Origin: CAVWUA01 sp963758025
GTDB lineage: Bacteria; Planctomycetota; Planctomycetia; Isosphaerales; Isosphaeraceae
NCBI GenBank assembly: GCA_963758025.1
Contig: CAVWUA010000003.1
Coordinates: 434,001 to 498,000, forward strand
DNA: 64,000 nucleotides
Reading direction: 5' to 3'
Shown: positions 8,717 through 16,205 of the stretch, piece after piece
Layout: every line of letters begins with the position of its first letter
Position numbering within the stretch: the first letter of the stretch is position 1
Position numbers and translations under genes: made by a program
Notes under the pieces: generated by a model
Seen by the model: only the letters and a program-made list of their open reading frames with translations
What the model was told of the DNA's origin: nothing
Databases searched by the model: none

Positions 8717-9271
8717 ATGGCCACGGCGACCAAAAAACGGTACACCCCCGAGGATTTGCTGAGGATCACCGACCGCCCCATGCCGGAGCTGGTCAACGGC
8801 CGACTTGTGGAGCGTGAGCCGATGGGTCAGGAAGCGGACGCGGTCTGTTTGACGATCGGACACATCCTCATGAAGTATGCCCAGAACACGTTACCCGGCC
8901 TGGTCAACACCTCAAGCTGCGGCTACCAGATCTTCCCCGACGACCCGAACAAGGTCCGCATCCCGGATGCCTCGTTCACCCGTCGCGAACGGCTGTCAAG
9001 TCCCCACGGCGCACGGGGGCACTCGAAGGTGGTTCCCGAGCTGATCGTCGAGGTCATCTCGCCGCGGGACAAGGCGGAGGAGCTTTACCTCAAGCTCTGG
9101 GATTATCACCGCGCCGGGGTTCCGTGGGTGTGGGTCGTCAATCCCCGAGGAAAGACCGTCCAGACGATCCACGCCGACGGCAACGGAACGTTGCTCGGTC
9201 CCGAGGACATGCTCGACGGCGGCGACATCCTGCCGGGCTTTTCGTGCCGGGTCGCCGCGCTGTTCGAGTGA
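8717..9271 (+). CDS. Uma2-family (DUF820) PD-(D/E)XK nuclease-fold protein
   Basis: The 184-residue protein fits the Uma2/DUF820 family. It opens with YTPEDLLRITDRPMPELVNG and has the restriction-endonuclease-like core: VRIPDASFTRR supplies the Asp and PELIVEVISPRDKAEEL supplies the Glu and surrounding strand. The YHRAGVPWVWVVNPR block is also typical. GGGGAG lies upstream of the ATG. Family members are very abundant in cyanobacteria and planctomycetes and often expand with mobile elements; a nuclease role is predicted from fold and rarely shown. It is transcribed away from ygiQ, and the two genes share a roughly 95-bp divergent intergenic region. Confidence 0.88.
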   Translation: MATATKKRYTPEDLLRITDRPMPELVNGRLVEREPMGQEADAVCLTIGHILMKYAQNTLPGLVNTSSCGYQIFPDDPNKVRIPDASFTRRERLSSPHGARGHSKVVPELIVEVISPRDKAEELYLKLWDYHRAGVPWVWVVNPRGKTVQTIHADGNGTLLGPEDMLDGGDILPGFSCRVAALFE

Positions 9272-9316
9272 ATCGGACGGCAGGCATGGCCCCTTTTCCT
9301 GGGAGATCTTTCCCCG

Positions 9317-9931
9317 ATGCCGTCCTCCGATCTCGACCCTTCGCTCGACATGCCGGCAACAGACCGCCTGCGATTCCGCAACCTGAACGTTCGCCGGCGT
9401 GACCTGGAATTCCTGTACCTGCTTTACGCCCTGATCCTCGCCGGCCTGACCGTGGCTCTGGTCGTGGGCACGACCCGCGCGGGGAACCCGAAGCCGACCT
9501 CGACTGCGGTCATCCTGACGGTCCTGGTCGTCGGAACGTTGGTCTTTCTCCGGCTCTGGCTCAAGAATCGTCGTCGTCCCGAACGCCTGGAGATCGACCT
9601 GACCACGCGGACGTACACCGAGTATCGCGGCGGAACGGACGGGATCTCGCACGACGGCTCCTTCAATGACTTCGATCACCTTCTGCTTGCCTCAACCGAT
9701 CGAATGGCCCTGCTCGGCGCGAAGGTGGGAACTCGTGCCTTCTGGACGGTCTTCCTTGTCTGGAAAGACCGGAACCGCCCGCCGTTTCCCCTGACCGAGC
9801 AGCCGGATGGAGTTCGCGTGCTCTCGAAGGATTCGCCCAGGGATCGCCAGCGGGCGACGGCCGATCTCGAACGGCTGGGCCGCCTGCTGGATCTACCCAC
9901 GAGCGTATCCGCTGAAGGCGAGAATTCGTGA
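9317..9931 (+). CDS. Hypothetical membrane protein with two N-terminal helices
   Basis: This 204-residue protein is not recognised. Two hydrophobic helices (about residues 31-50 and 62-82) are followed by a basic stretch (KNRRRPERLEIDL) and a soluble domain of about 120 residues. This layout is like small bacterial membrane proteins with a PH-like cytoplasmic domain. It begins 45 bp after the Uma2-like gene on the same strand and may share its transcript. Codon usage matches the surroundings. Confidence 0.65.
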   Translation: MPSSDLDPSLDMPATDRLRFRNLNVRRRDLEFLYLLYALILAGLTVALVVGTTRAGNPKPTSTAVILTVLVVGTLVFLRLWLKNRRRPERLEIDLTTRTYTEYRGGTDGISHDGSFNDFDHLLLASTDRMALLGAKVGTRAFWTVFLVWKDRNRPPFPLTEQPDGVRVLSKDSPRDRQRATADLERLGRLLDLPTSVSAEGENS

Positions 9932-10023
9932 CGCGCCCGCAACGAGATTGATAGGGGAAGGCGACACGATCGTCGGGATCGTTCCTCGCGCCGAGGACGG
10001 CGATCGGATCGTGCCATTGACAA

Positions 10024-10250
10024 CCTCACGTCAGGTCCAATCGGCCACGTTTCACGCGGTGTGACCGAGATATTATTCCTTGTATACCAGTAACTTGCGG
10101 AAGAATTACCGAACGAACCCAATGTCATTTCGTGACATCGAGACGTACCGGTTATCCTGGACGCGACCCGCGCGGATCGAGGATCGCGGCGAGCAGGCAG
10201 GGGGCACCCGCGATGGCGTCGAGACGCCCCGGTTGCAGGGCCAGGCACAT
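10024..10250. repeat. Direct repeat copy 1 (227 bp), decayed copy of a glycosyltransferase 3' end
   Basis: This copy pairs with 10251-10477 at a constant offset of 227 bp: CCTCACGTCAGG occurs at 10024 and CCTCACGTCA at 10251, and GTACCGGTTATCCTGG at 10145 and 10372. On the minus strand it encodes the same ILDPR...RPG ending as the real gene, then DNRY and a short membrane-like tail. A stop interrupts that tail where copy 2 reads FVWYFFRKLLVFKE, so this copy is decayed. Together with the sequence before it (9932-10023, where I see nothing else), it fills the 450-bp gap between the flanking genes. Confidence 0.8.
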
Positions 10251-10477
10251 CCTCACGTCAGGTCGAATCGACCACGTTTCGCGCGGTGGGACCGAGATAT
10301 TATTCCTTGAATACCAGCAACTTGCGGAAGAAATACCAAACGAACCCAATGGCGTTTCGTGGCAGCGCGAGGTACCGGTTATCCTGGACGCGGCCGGCGT
10401 GGATCGAGGATCGCGGCGGCCAGCCGAGCGAGCAGGCGGGGATCAGCCGCGATGGTGCCGAGAATTCCTGGTCGCAA
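10251..10477. repeat. Direct repeat copy 2 (227 bp), overlapping the end of the glycosyltransferase gene
   Basis: This is the second member of the tandem duplication and includes the end of the glycosyltransferase gene. Downstream of the apparent stop at 10379, another frame reads DNRYLALPRNAIGFVWYFF and ends RKLLVFKE with a TAA at 10302..10300, which looks like a genuine C-terminus. The gene may therefore end at 10300 with one more frameshift near 10395. Confidence 0.75.
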
Positions 10478-11354
10478 GCTCAGGGCCCGTCGCAAGGCCC
10501 GGCGCGTCAAGGAGCGATCTCCGGCGCGGGCGGCATCATACGCTCGGTTCAGGTAGGCTCGGGCCAGGCGGTGATCGGCCGAGCGACGGAGGCGGCGAGC
10601 ATCGGGAAGAAGGGGATCATCTTTGGCATACAGGGCGTCGAGCAACCGTCGTTGCTCGTCGAGATCGGCCGTGCCCGTCTTGAAGCGGTGGGTCTCGCTG
10701 GCCGGGTGCCAGCGGATCGCCACGGTAGGCGCTGCCAGCCAGGCCACGGGGAACCGGCGGGCGACCCGCAGCCAGAAATCCCAGTCCACGGCGTACCGGT
10801 ACGACGGGTCAAACCCACCGACCGCGTCATGGGCCGCTTTGCGAAGGGTCACGGTCGAGCAGCGGATCGGGTTCCCGGCGGCCAGTTCGGCCAGGAACGC
10901 CCCCGGTGGGAAGAATCGGTCCTCGTCGATCGATCCCACCCCGCTCGACCACCGACGCGGGCACCGGACATCCTTCGGCATCGATGACATCGGCCGCCCC
11001 ACAGACGAAGCCGAGATCCGGATGGGCGTCGAATGCGGCCCGATGAGCGGCGAGATGCCCCGGTCGCATCATGTCGTCCTGATGGAAGACGGCGACCAGC
11101 GGAGCGCGGCTGACAGCCACGCAACGGTTCCAGTTTCCGGCCAGACCGAGCCGCTCGGAGTTGACCTCGACCCGGATGCGATCCCCCGCCACCTCACGAG
11201 CGATGTTCACCGTGGCGTCCGTCGAGCGGTCGTCACAGAGCAGGAGCTCGACATCCTCCCCGGCCTGCGTGAGGATGCCCCGCAAGGCGTCGGCCAGGTG
11301 CCGGGAGCCCTCATACGTCGGCAGGGCGACGGTCAGGCGCGGGGTCGATTCCAT
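10379..11354 (-). CDS. Family 2 glycosyltransferase, frameshifted
   Basis: Two frames join near 10935-10942, at a CCCC run. The N-terminal frame starts at 11354 with the GT-A signature: LTVALPTYEGSRHLADALR, CDDRSTDAT, the nucleotide-binding block RLGLAGNWNRCV, and FHQDDMM, the DxD-type metal site. The second frame continues with FLAELAAGNPIRCSTVTLRK, GGFDPSYRYAVDWDFWLRVA (the acceptor-site motif) and a helical tail. It would transfer a sugar from a nucleotide-sugar to an envelope or exopolysaccharide acceptor; the substrate is unknown. The apparent stop at 10379 may itself result from a frameshift, with the true end at 10300. A duplicated copy of its last codons lies just downstream. Confidence 0.85.
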
Positions 11355-11497
11355 CTGCTTTCTCAGTCCGGTTGGGAACTATCGAAACGGGAGGAGCGTC
11401 CAACGGGCATTCTCGGCACATCTCCCCCATCCGGCATCGTATCGCATTATCGCTTCGTGAACCTGTTCGACCGCGATCACTCTTGAGAGGAGAACCG

Positions 11498-12541
11498 ATG
11501 CGCAACGCATTGACGCCGAGGGCGTTTGGCCTGTTTCTGGGAATCGTGACCGTGCTGGCTGTTCCCGTCATCCCGGCACGTGCGCAGTTCGGCGGCGCCG
11601 GATTTGGCGGCGGGATGTCCTCCACGACCCAGGCGAACCTGGCAGGGAGCATGGGTATGGGTGGCGTGACGGAGCAATGGGTTCCGATCCGCAAGAGCTC
11701 TCCCCATCCCGTCACCGCCGCGGCGGCCCGAGTCTGGCTGGTGCTCCAGCAACCGGTCGATATGCCCTTCCAGAACGAGTCCCCTCTGGAAGACGTCATC
11801 CAGTACATCCAATCGGCGACCGAAACCCCCGAGATGCCTCAGGGTATCCCCGTCTACGTTGATCCAAGGGGGCTTCAGGAAGCCGAGCGGACGTTCACCT
11901 CGCCGATCGTGCTGAACCTCAAAGGCATGCCTCTGGCGACCTCGCTTTCGATAATGCTCGAGCAGCTTGGATTGACCTATTTCGTACACAAGGACGGGCT
12001 CTTGTGGATCACGGCCGCCGAATCGGGGGATCGGACGTCGGACCAGCTCACCGCCGACACCCCCCTGACCGCCAAGGCCGCGCGGACGTGGATCAAGCTG
12101 CATGAGCCGGTTGATATTCATCTTGGTGGCGAAACGCCCCTGTCCGAAGCGTTGAAGACGCTCAAGGCCGGCTCCGACGAGGGCCGGCTCACGATCTACC
12201 TTGATCCGATCGCCCTGCGAGACGAGGACGTGACGCTCGATTCTCCCGTGCAGATGGACCTGGAGAACGTGCCCCGAGCGACTGTCTTGACCTTGTTGAC
12301 CGAGCAACTCCACCTCAACTGGCGCGTCCGGCCGGAAGGGATCGTGATCATCGGGGCGGAGGAGGCGAAACTTGAGGACGAGCTGCCCGAGGGCCACGGC
12401 GCCGAGACGATCGCCCAGCTTCAGGCAAGGCTTCAGGAGGAGAAGCTCAAGGCCGAGATCGCCCGCTACCGTTTGATGGTCGAGAACCCGCAAGGGACCG
12501 TTCCCTCCGGCGGTGGGTTCCAGAGCCGCCCCGTGGAATGA
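11498..12541 (+). CDS. Exported protein with two STN-like (secretin/TonB short N-terminal) repeats
   Basis: ATG at 11498 is chosen because GAGAGGAGA lies just upstream and the protein then opens with a clean signal peptide (LFLGIVTVLAVPVIPARA). The mature part holds two similar repeats, each with PVT/PLT-A-KAAR-W, PVD, an ETPL or ESPL block, a YxDP loop, and a closing strand (LGLTYFVHKDGLLWIT and LHLNWRVRPEGIVII). The pattern SPVxxxLxxxPxATxLxxxLxQL matches STN domains. A charged helix (AQLQARLQEEKLKAEIARYR) ends the protein. STN domains usually sit in secretins or TonB receptors, but no channel domain is present here. The role is unknown, probably periplasmic. Length is 347 residues. Confidence 0.7.
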   Translation: MRNALTPRAFGLFLGIVTVLAVPVIPARAQFGGAGFGGGMSSTTQANLAGSMGMGGVTEQWVPIRKSSPHPVTAAAARVWLVLQQPVDMPFQNESPLEDVIQYIQSATETPEMPQGIPVYVDPRGLQEAERTFTSPIVLNLKGMPLATSLSIMLEQLGLTYFVHKDGLLWITAAESGDRTSDQLTADTPLTAKAARTWIKLHEPVDIHLGGETPLSEALKTLKAGSDEGRLTIYLDPIALRDEDVTLDSPVQMDLENVPRATVLTLLTEQLHLNWRVRPEGIVIIGAEEAKLEDELPEGHGAETIAQLQARLQEEKLKAEIARYRLMVENPQGTVPSGGGFQSRPVE

Positions 12542-12560
12542 CGGTCCGAGCGTGACCGGC

Positions 12561-12890
12561 TCACTCAGAGGTCGTGCCGGAGAGCTTTCGCAGGAGGTCC
12601 CACGTATAAAGCCCCGAACCGTGTCCGTCATTCCAGGCGAGCCGAACCGCATAGTTGCCGACCGATTCCATGCCTTCGAGCTTCAGGTCCTCGCGGATGG
12701 AGGCCGGGTCCAGAATCCGCTCGCCCGTCCATTCGTTATGGCACGAGGCACACGGGCATTCGGCCCGGACGCTTCGGTAGGAGAGGCGGGAAGTGTTTCC
12801 ATCCGGCCAGACCAGTTCGAGAACCTGCTCGGCCTGTTGGGCACGGATGTCGGTCGGCGGTTCGGTCATGGCAGAGAGCTCGCGAGACAT
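12561..12890 (-). CDS. DUF971 domain protein (gamma-butyrobetaine hydroxylase N-terminal-like)
   Basis: The 109-residue protein matches the DUF971 pattern: LELVWPDGNTSRLSYRSVR, the CPCASC cysteine cluster, and VGNYAVRLAWNDGHGSGLYTW near the end. The fold occurs alone in many bacteria and at the N-terminus of gamma-butyrobetaine hydroxylase, where it binds zinc. Stand-alone members have been linked to Fe-S protein maturation, which is not shown by the sequence here. ATG at 12890 or 12869 could be the start. It diverges from the small gene at 12913. Confidence 0.9.
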   Translation of the reverse strand: MSRELSAMTEPPTDIRAQQAEQVLELVWPDGNTSRLSYRSVRAECPCASCHNEWTGERILDPASIREDLKLEGMESVGNYAVRLAWNDGHGSGLYTWDLLRKLSGTTSE

Positions 12891-12912
12891 CGGTTTTGGG
12901 GGGTGAAGGTCG

Positions 12913-13176
12913 ATGGATCGATTCTACGTCAGGGCGGCGAGCGTCAACCAGGTGCGCCGGGCGTTGCATCGGGCGCCGGGGGGCGTGCGGGTCGTCGGGC
13001 GGTTCGATCGGGAGACGATCGAGGTCCAGCACACGATGAGCGAGCAGAGCTTGGCCCGGCACTGGCCGGTGATTGTCAGCCGACTGGAGAAGGCCGGTCT
13101 GGCCGTCGTGCCCAGGCCCGAGACGGGAGCCTCAACCGAAGAGGCTCGTGATCGGCTTCCCGGCGGCGATGGGTAG
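12913..13176 (+). CDS. Small hypothetical protein, 87 residues
   Basis: This small protein is not recognised. Its codons show the strong third-position GC bias of real genes here, and it fills an otherwise empty gap. It reads as a mixed alpha/beta protein (VVGRFDRETIEVQHTMSE, HWPVIVSRLEKAGLAVV). It diverges from the DUF971 gene with only 22 bp between starts, and its last 45 bp overlap the 3' end of the convergent DUF1501 gene. No clear Shine-Dalgarno is seen, so it may not be real. Confidence 0.45.
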   Translation: MDRFYVRAASVNQVRRALHRAPGGVRVVGRFDRETIEVQHTMSEQSLARHWPVIVSRLEKAGLAVVPRPETGASTEEARDRLPGGDG

Positions 13177-14511
13177 CGGACGGCCGAGCGTGTCATAGAC
13201 CTCGGTGGTCGGATCGACCCCCAGGGCCCAGAACATGGTGGCCGCGATGTCATCGGGACGGACCGGATCGAGTGACGGATAGGCTCCCAGCCGATCACTC
13301 GCGCCGTAAACCGCGCCGCCACGGATTCCCGCCCCGGCGAATAGCATGGTGTAGCACTGGGGCCAGTGGTCGCGACCGTCACGGTCGAAGCTGGGGTTGT
13401 TGCCGATCTTGGGGGTACGGCCGAACTCGCCCATCCAGACGACCAGCGTCTCGTCGAGCAGGCCACGGGCCTCCAGGTCGGCCATCAGGGTCGGCACGGT
13501 CTGGTCGGTCATCGGCAGGAGGCGTTTCTTCAGGTCGTTGAAGTTGTTGTTGTGCGTGTCCCAGCCACCGCCGCCATTGCCATTGCCGATCGTGGCCGAG
13601 AAATAGACGGTGACGAACCGCACGCCCGACTCAACCAGCCGGCGGGCCAGGAGACAGCTCTGGCCGTAGGTCGTGCGGCCGTAATCGTCGCGGAGCTTCG
13701 GGTCCTCGGCCGAGAGGTCGAACGCTCGCTTGACCTTCGGCGAGGCGAGCATGGTCAGGGCGCGGTCATAGAAGGCGTCGATCCCCTGCGCCGTGGGACT
13801 CGTCGAGAGCAGGTCGGCCTGCTCGTCGATCGTCCGCAAGAGGCCCCGGCGGTCGTCGAGCCGTTCCATCGGCATCGAGGCTGGCAGGCTCAGCTCGGGC
13901 AGGCGGAAATCCTTACGGTTGGGGTCCTGACCGACATAAAACGGGTCGAACGTCTTGCCCAGGAAGCTGGCGTGCTGTCCCGGCGTCACGCTGCCATCGC
14001 GGATCACGTGCGGGAAGGAGACGAACGTCGGGATGGCCGGGTCGTCCACCGGGCGGAGCTTCGCCACGGTACTGCCGTATGCCGGATAGAGTTCCAGCGT
14101 GTCCCGCAACCGCTGGTCGTCGATGGGTGGAGCGTGGCCGGTCAGGCTGTAATATCCGGCCGAGTTATGATTCTTCATCGTGTGGTGGACCGAGCGGACC
14201 TGGGCGAACTTGCCCATGATCTGCGCCATGCGGGGCAGGTGCTCGGTGACGGTCATTCCCGGCACGTCGCTCGCCACCGGCTGAAAGATGCCCCGGATGG
14301 CTTCGGGGGCCTTGGGCTTCATGTCGAACGTGTCGATGTGCGACGGGCCGCCGTACTGGTGCAGGAAGATGATGTGCTTGGCCCGCGCGGGGAGGCTCGA
14401 TCCCTCGGCGGCACGAAGCAGGGTCGGCAGGTTCAACCCGGCGAACCCGGCCGCGCCGACGCGAAGCAGGTTCCGGCGCGAGAGGCGGAAGTCGGTGCAT
14501 CCGTGGTTCAT
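13132..14511 (-). CDS. DUF1501 protein (sulfatase-fold, Tat-exported), first module
   Basis: The start at 14511 follows GAGAGGA and gives a Tat-type signal (LSRRNLLRVGAAGFAGL). The 459-residue protein shows the DUF1501 pattern: IIFLHQYGGPSHIDTFDMKP, LPRMAQIMGKFAQVRSVHH, the WDTHNNNFNDLK block, LVVWMGEFGRTPKI and a final DTLGRPLPIAAGKPITSLFG. DUF1501 has an alkaline-phosphatase/sulfatase-like fold, but its reaction is unknown. It ends a three-gene minus-strand set with a DUF1549/DUF1553 partner and a DUF4139 protein, with gaps of 13 and about 80 bp. In planctomycetes DUF1501 genes almost always neighbour DUF1549/DUF1553 genes, suggesting a shared exported system. Confidence 0.92.
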   Translation of the reverse strand: MNHGCTDFRLSRRNLLRVGAAGFAGLNLPTLLRAAEGSSLPARAKHIIFLHQYGGPSHIDTFDMKPKAPEAIRGIFQPVASDVPGMTVTEHLPRMAQIMGKFAQVRSVHHTMKNHNSAGYYSLTGHAPPIDDQRLRDTLELYPAYGSTVAKLRPVDDPAIPTFVSFPHVIRDGSVTPGQHASFLGKTFDPFYVGQDPNRKDFRLPELSLPASMPMERLDDRRGLLRTIDEQADLLSTSPTAQGIDAFYDRALTMLASPKVKRAFDLSAEDPKLRDDYGRTTYGQSCLLARRLVESGVRFVTVYFSATIGNGNGGGGWDTHNNNFNDLKKRLLPMTDQTVPTLMADLEARGLLDETLVVWMGEFGRTPKIGNNPSFDRDGRDHWPQCYTMLFAGAGIRGGAVYGASDRLGAYPSLDPVRPDDIAATMFWALGVDPTTEVYDTLGRPLPIAAGKPITSLFG

Positions 14512-14524
14512 GTTGTCAGTCCTC

Positions 14525-16123
14525 TCACCAGGTATATTCGACCGTGTACTTGACCGTCGTCTCCCCATTGGCTGGCACCTTGATGGGGAAATGGATCGTT
14601 CGGGCGTCCTGCTTTTCGTATTTTTGGCTGCTCTCGGTGATCGACCAGTTGATCCAGCGGAACAGGTTCTCCTTGACGATCACCTGGACCGGCTCGTCCT
14701 TGTGGTTGCGGAGCTTGATCTCAAAACTCTCCGTGAGCCAGTCGCGGAGGGTGTCGATCTCGTAATTTGTCTGCTTTCGCTCACCGACGACGTCGAAGGC
14801 GCTGCCGAGCTTGATCATCACCTGCTCGTTCTTCGGCGTGTGCTGGATCACGTCCTCGCCGATGAACTCCAGCGCGGCATCGGCCTCGTCCCGCTTCAAC
14901 ACGCGAACCCGCCCCGCCGGTAACGGTATCCCCAGGCCGTTCTTCTCGCTGTTCTGGAGAATCAGGTAAATATCAACGCTCTTGTTACTCTGCGTGCCTA
15001 GCTCGCGATCCTGATTGACGTGGGGCGTGAAGGAGTAACGCTGATTTTCAGGCAGGCCGTAATAGACGAACGTCTTCTGGACCGGGACATCGGTCCGGGT
15101 CGGGAACAGTTCGATCTGCTTCGTCGCGTGATTGGCCAGTGAGGTCGGACGGCCGAGCGTGTAGAGGTGGTACTCGAAGAACGACTTCTCCGTGAAGCCC
15201 CTCGGAGCCGCGCGCACCCCCATTCCACCCATGCCCCCGCCCATGCCAGCGTAGCCCTTCTGCGGTGGCTGGAGCCGCTGGACGTCTCCGGCGACGAGCT
15301 TCAAGGTTGCGTCGGGATAGGCCGCGCCGCTTTCGTTGAGGATCGTCACCCATGAGCCGATATCGACGGCCTTATCATCCCGCGAGACGATCAGGTTGTA
15401 GTCGGCACGCCAGGTCAGGCCGTCGGTCTGGTAGGAGACCTGGGCATCGTGCTGACCGGCCTTCTCGGTGAAGACGTTCCAGACAAGCGTCGGCTTCGTC
15501 ACGAGGTCCGCGTCGGGGTCGTCCAGAGCGATCTCGGCCAGATCCTCGTTGCGAGGAATGACCTGCACGGGGCCGCGGTCTTCACCGCCGAAGGTCCGTG
15601 CTCGCACGACGAGCGTCTTCTCGTCGAACGACAACAGGGTCACTTTCTGCGACGACAATCTCTCCTCGGCCGATTTTCGCAAGAGGGTCAGGGGCTTGCC
15701 CAGATACTTCTGGAGCATCTTGTCGGCACTGACGAGGTCGTACTGGTAATCCTGCTCAACGACCTTGGTTGCCTCGGGTGCGGTCAGAGATTTGAATGCA
15801 ACGGTTGTCGGGTCAATCCCCTCAGCCACATCGGTGAACCGGATCGTGTTGAGACCTTGTTTCAAATCGATCGGCCGGACCTCACGAACCACACCGTATC
15901 CGGGCATCTGTGGCTGTCCGGGACCATAACCATAGTAAGAGGCCGGGCCGTTCTGCTGCTGGCGGGAGAATTGTCGGGGATCGAACGTTGCCGGGTCCGC
16001 CGTGCTGTAGATCGTCAAGGCAAAGCCGGGCTTGGAAGCAGTCTCGGGTTTCTCCTCCTGCGCGGTGAGGGTGGAAGCACCGAGAAGCGCGATAAGTAGG
16101 CTCAGGGAGAGGCGGGAGATCAT
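14525..16123 (-). CDS. Exported DUF4139 domain protein
   Basis: The start at 16123 gives a signal peptide (MISRLSLSLLIALLGASTLTAQ), better than the longer in-frame start. The 532-residue protein has a DUF4139-type C-terminal half: WRADYNLIVSRDDKAVDIGSW, VTILNESGAAYPDATLKLVAG (the most typical block), then repeated beta segments and a closing KVPANGETTVKYTVEYTW. The N-terminal part contains a Gln/Gly/Tyr-rich segment. DUF4139 proteins are exported beta-rich proteins of unknown function. This one lies between a DUF1549/DUF1553 gene and a DUF1501 gene, an unusual insertion into that pair. It is probably periplasmic. Confidence 0.85.
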   Translation of the reverse strand: MISRLSLSLLIALLGASTLTAQEEKPETASKPGFALTIYSTADPATFDPRQFSRQQQNGPASYYGYGPGQPQMPGYGVVREVRPIDLKQGLNTIRFTDVAEGIDPTTVAFKSLTAPEATKVVEQDYQYDLVSADKMLQKYLGKPLTLLRKSAEERLSSQKVTLLSFDEKTLVVRARTFGGEDRGPVQVIPRNEDLAEIALDDPDADLVTKPTLVWNVFTEKAGQHDAQVSYQTDGLTWRADYNLIVSRDDKAVDIGSWVTILNESGAAYPDATLKLVAGDVQRLQPPQKGYAGMGGGMGGMGVRAAPRGFTEKSFFEYHLYTLGRPTSLANHATKQIELFPTRTDVPVQKTFVYYGLPENQRYSFTPHVNQDRELGTQSNKSVDIYLILQNSEKNGLGIPLPAGRVRVLKRDEADAALEFIGEDVIQHTPKNEQVMIKLGSAFDVVGERKQTNYEIDTLRDWLTESFEIKLRNHKDEPVQVIVKENLFRWINWSITESSQKYEKQDARTIHFPIKVPANGETTVKYTVEYTW

Positions 16124-16205
16124 CGTGATACTCGCAGAGGAGACAGCGTTGACCCCAGGGACGCGGGTGAACGCGCCCGCCAAGACGATCCAAGGGGCCT
16201 CTCCC

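Noticed and set aside
7072..8817. Plus-strand open frame of 581 codons opposite ygiQ
   Set aside because: YgiQ has its radical SAM motif and conserved blocks on the minus strand; the plus-strand product has none.
10024..10477. Possible CRISPR array or insertion sequence in the duplicated region
   Set aside because: There are only two long copies with no short regular spacers, no terminal inverted repeats and no transposase. The content is the end of the adjacent gene.
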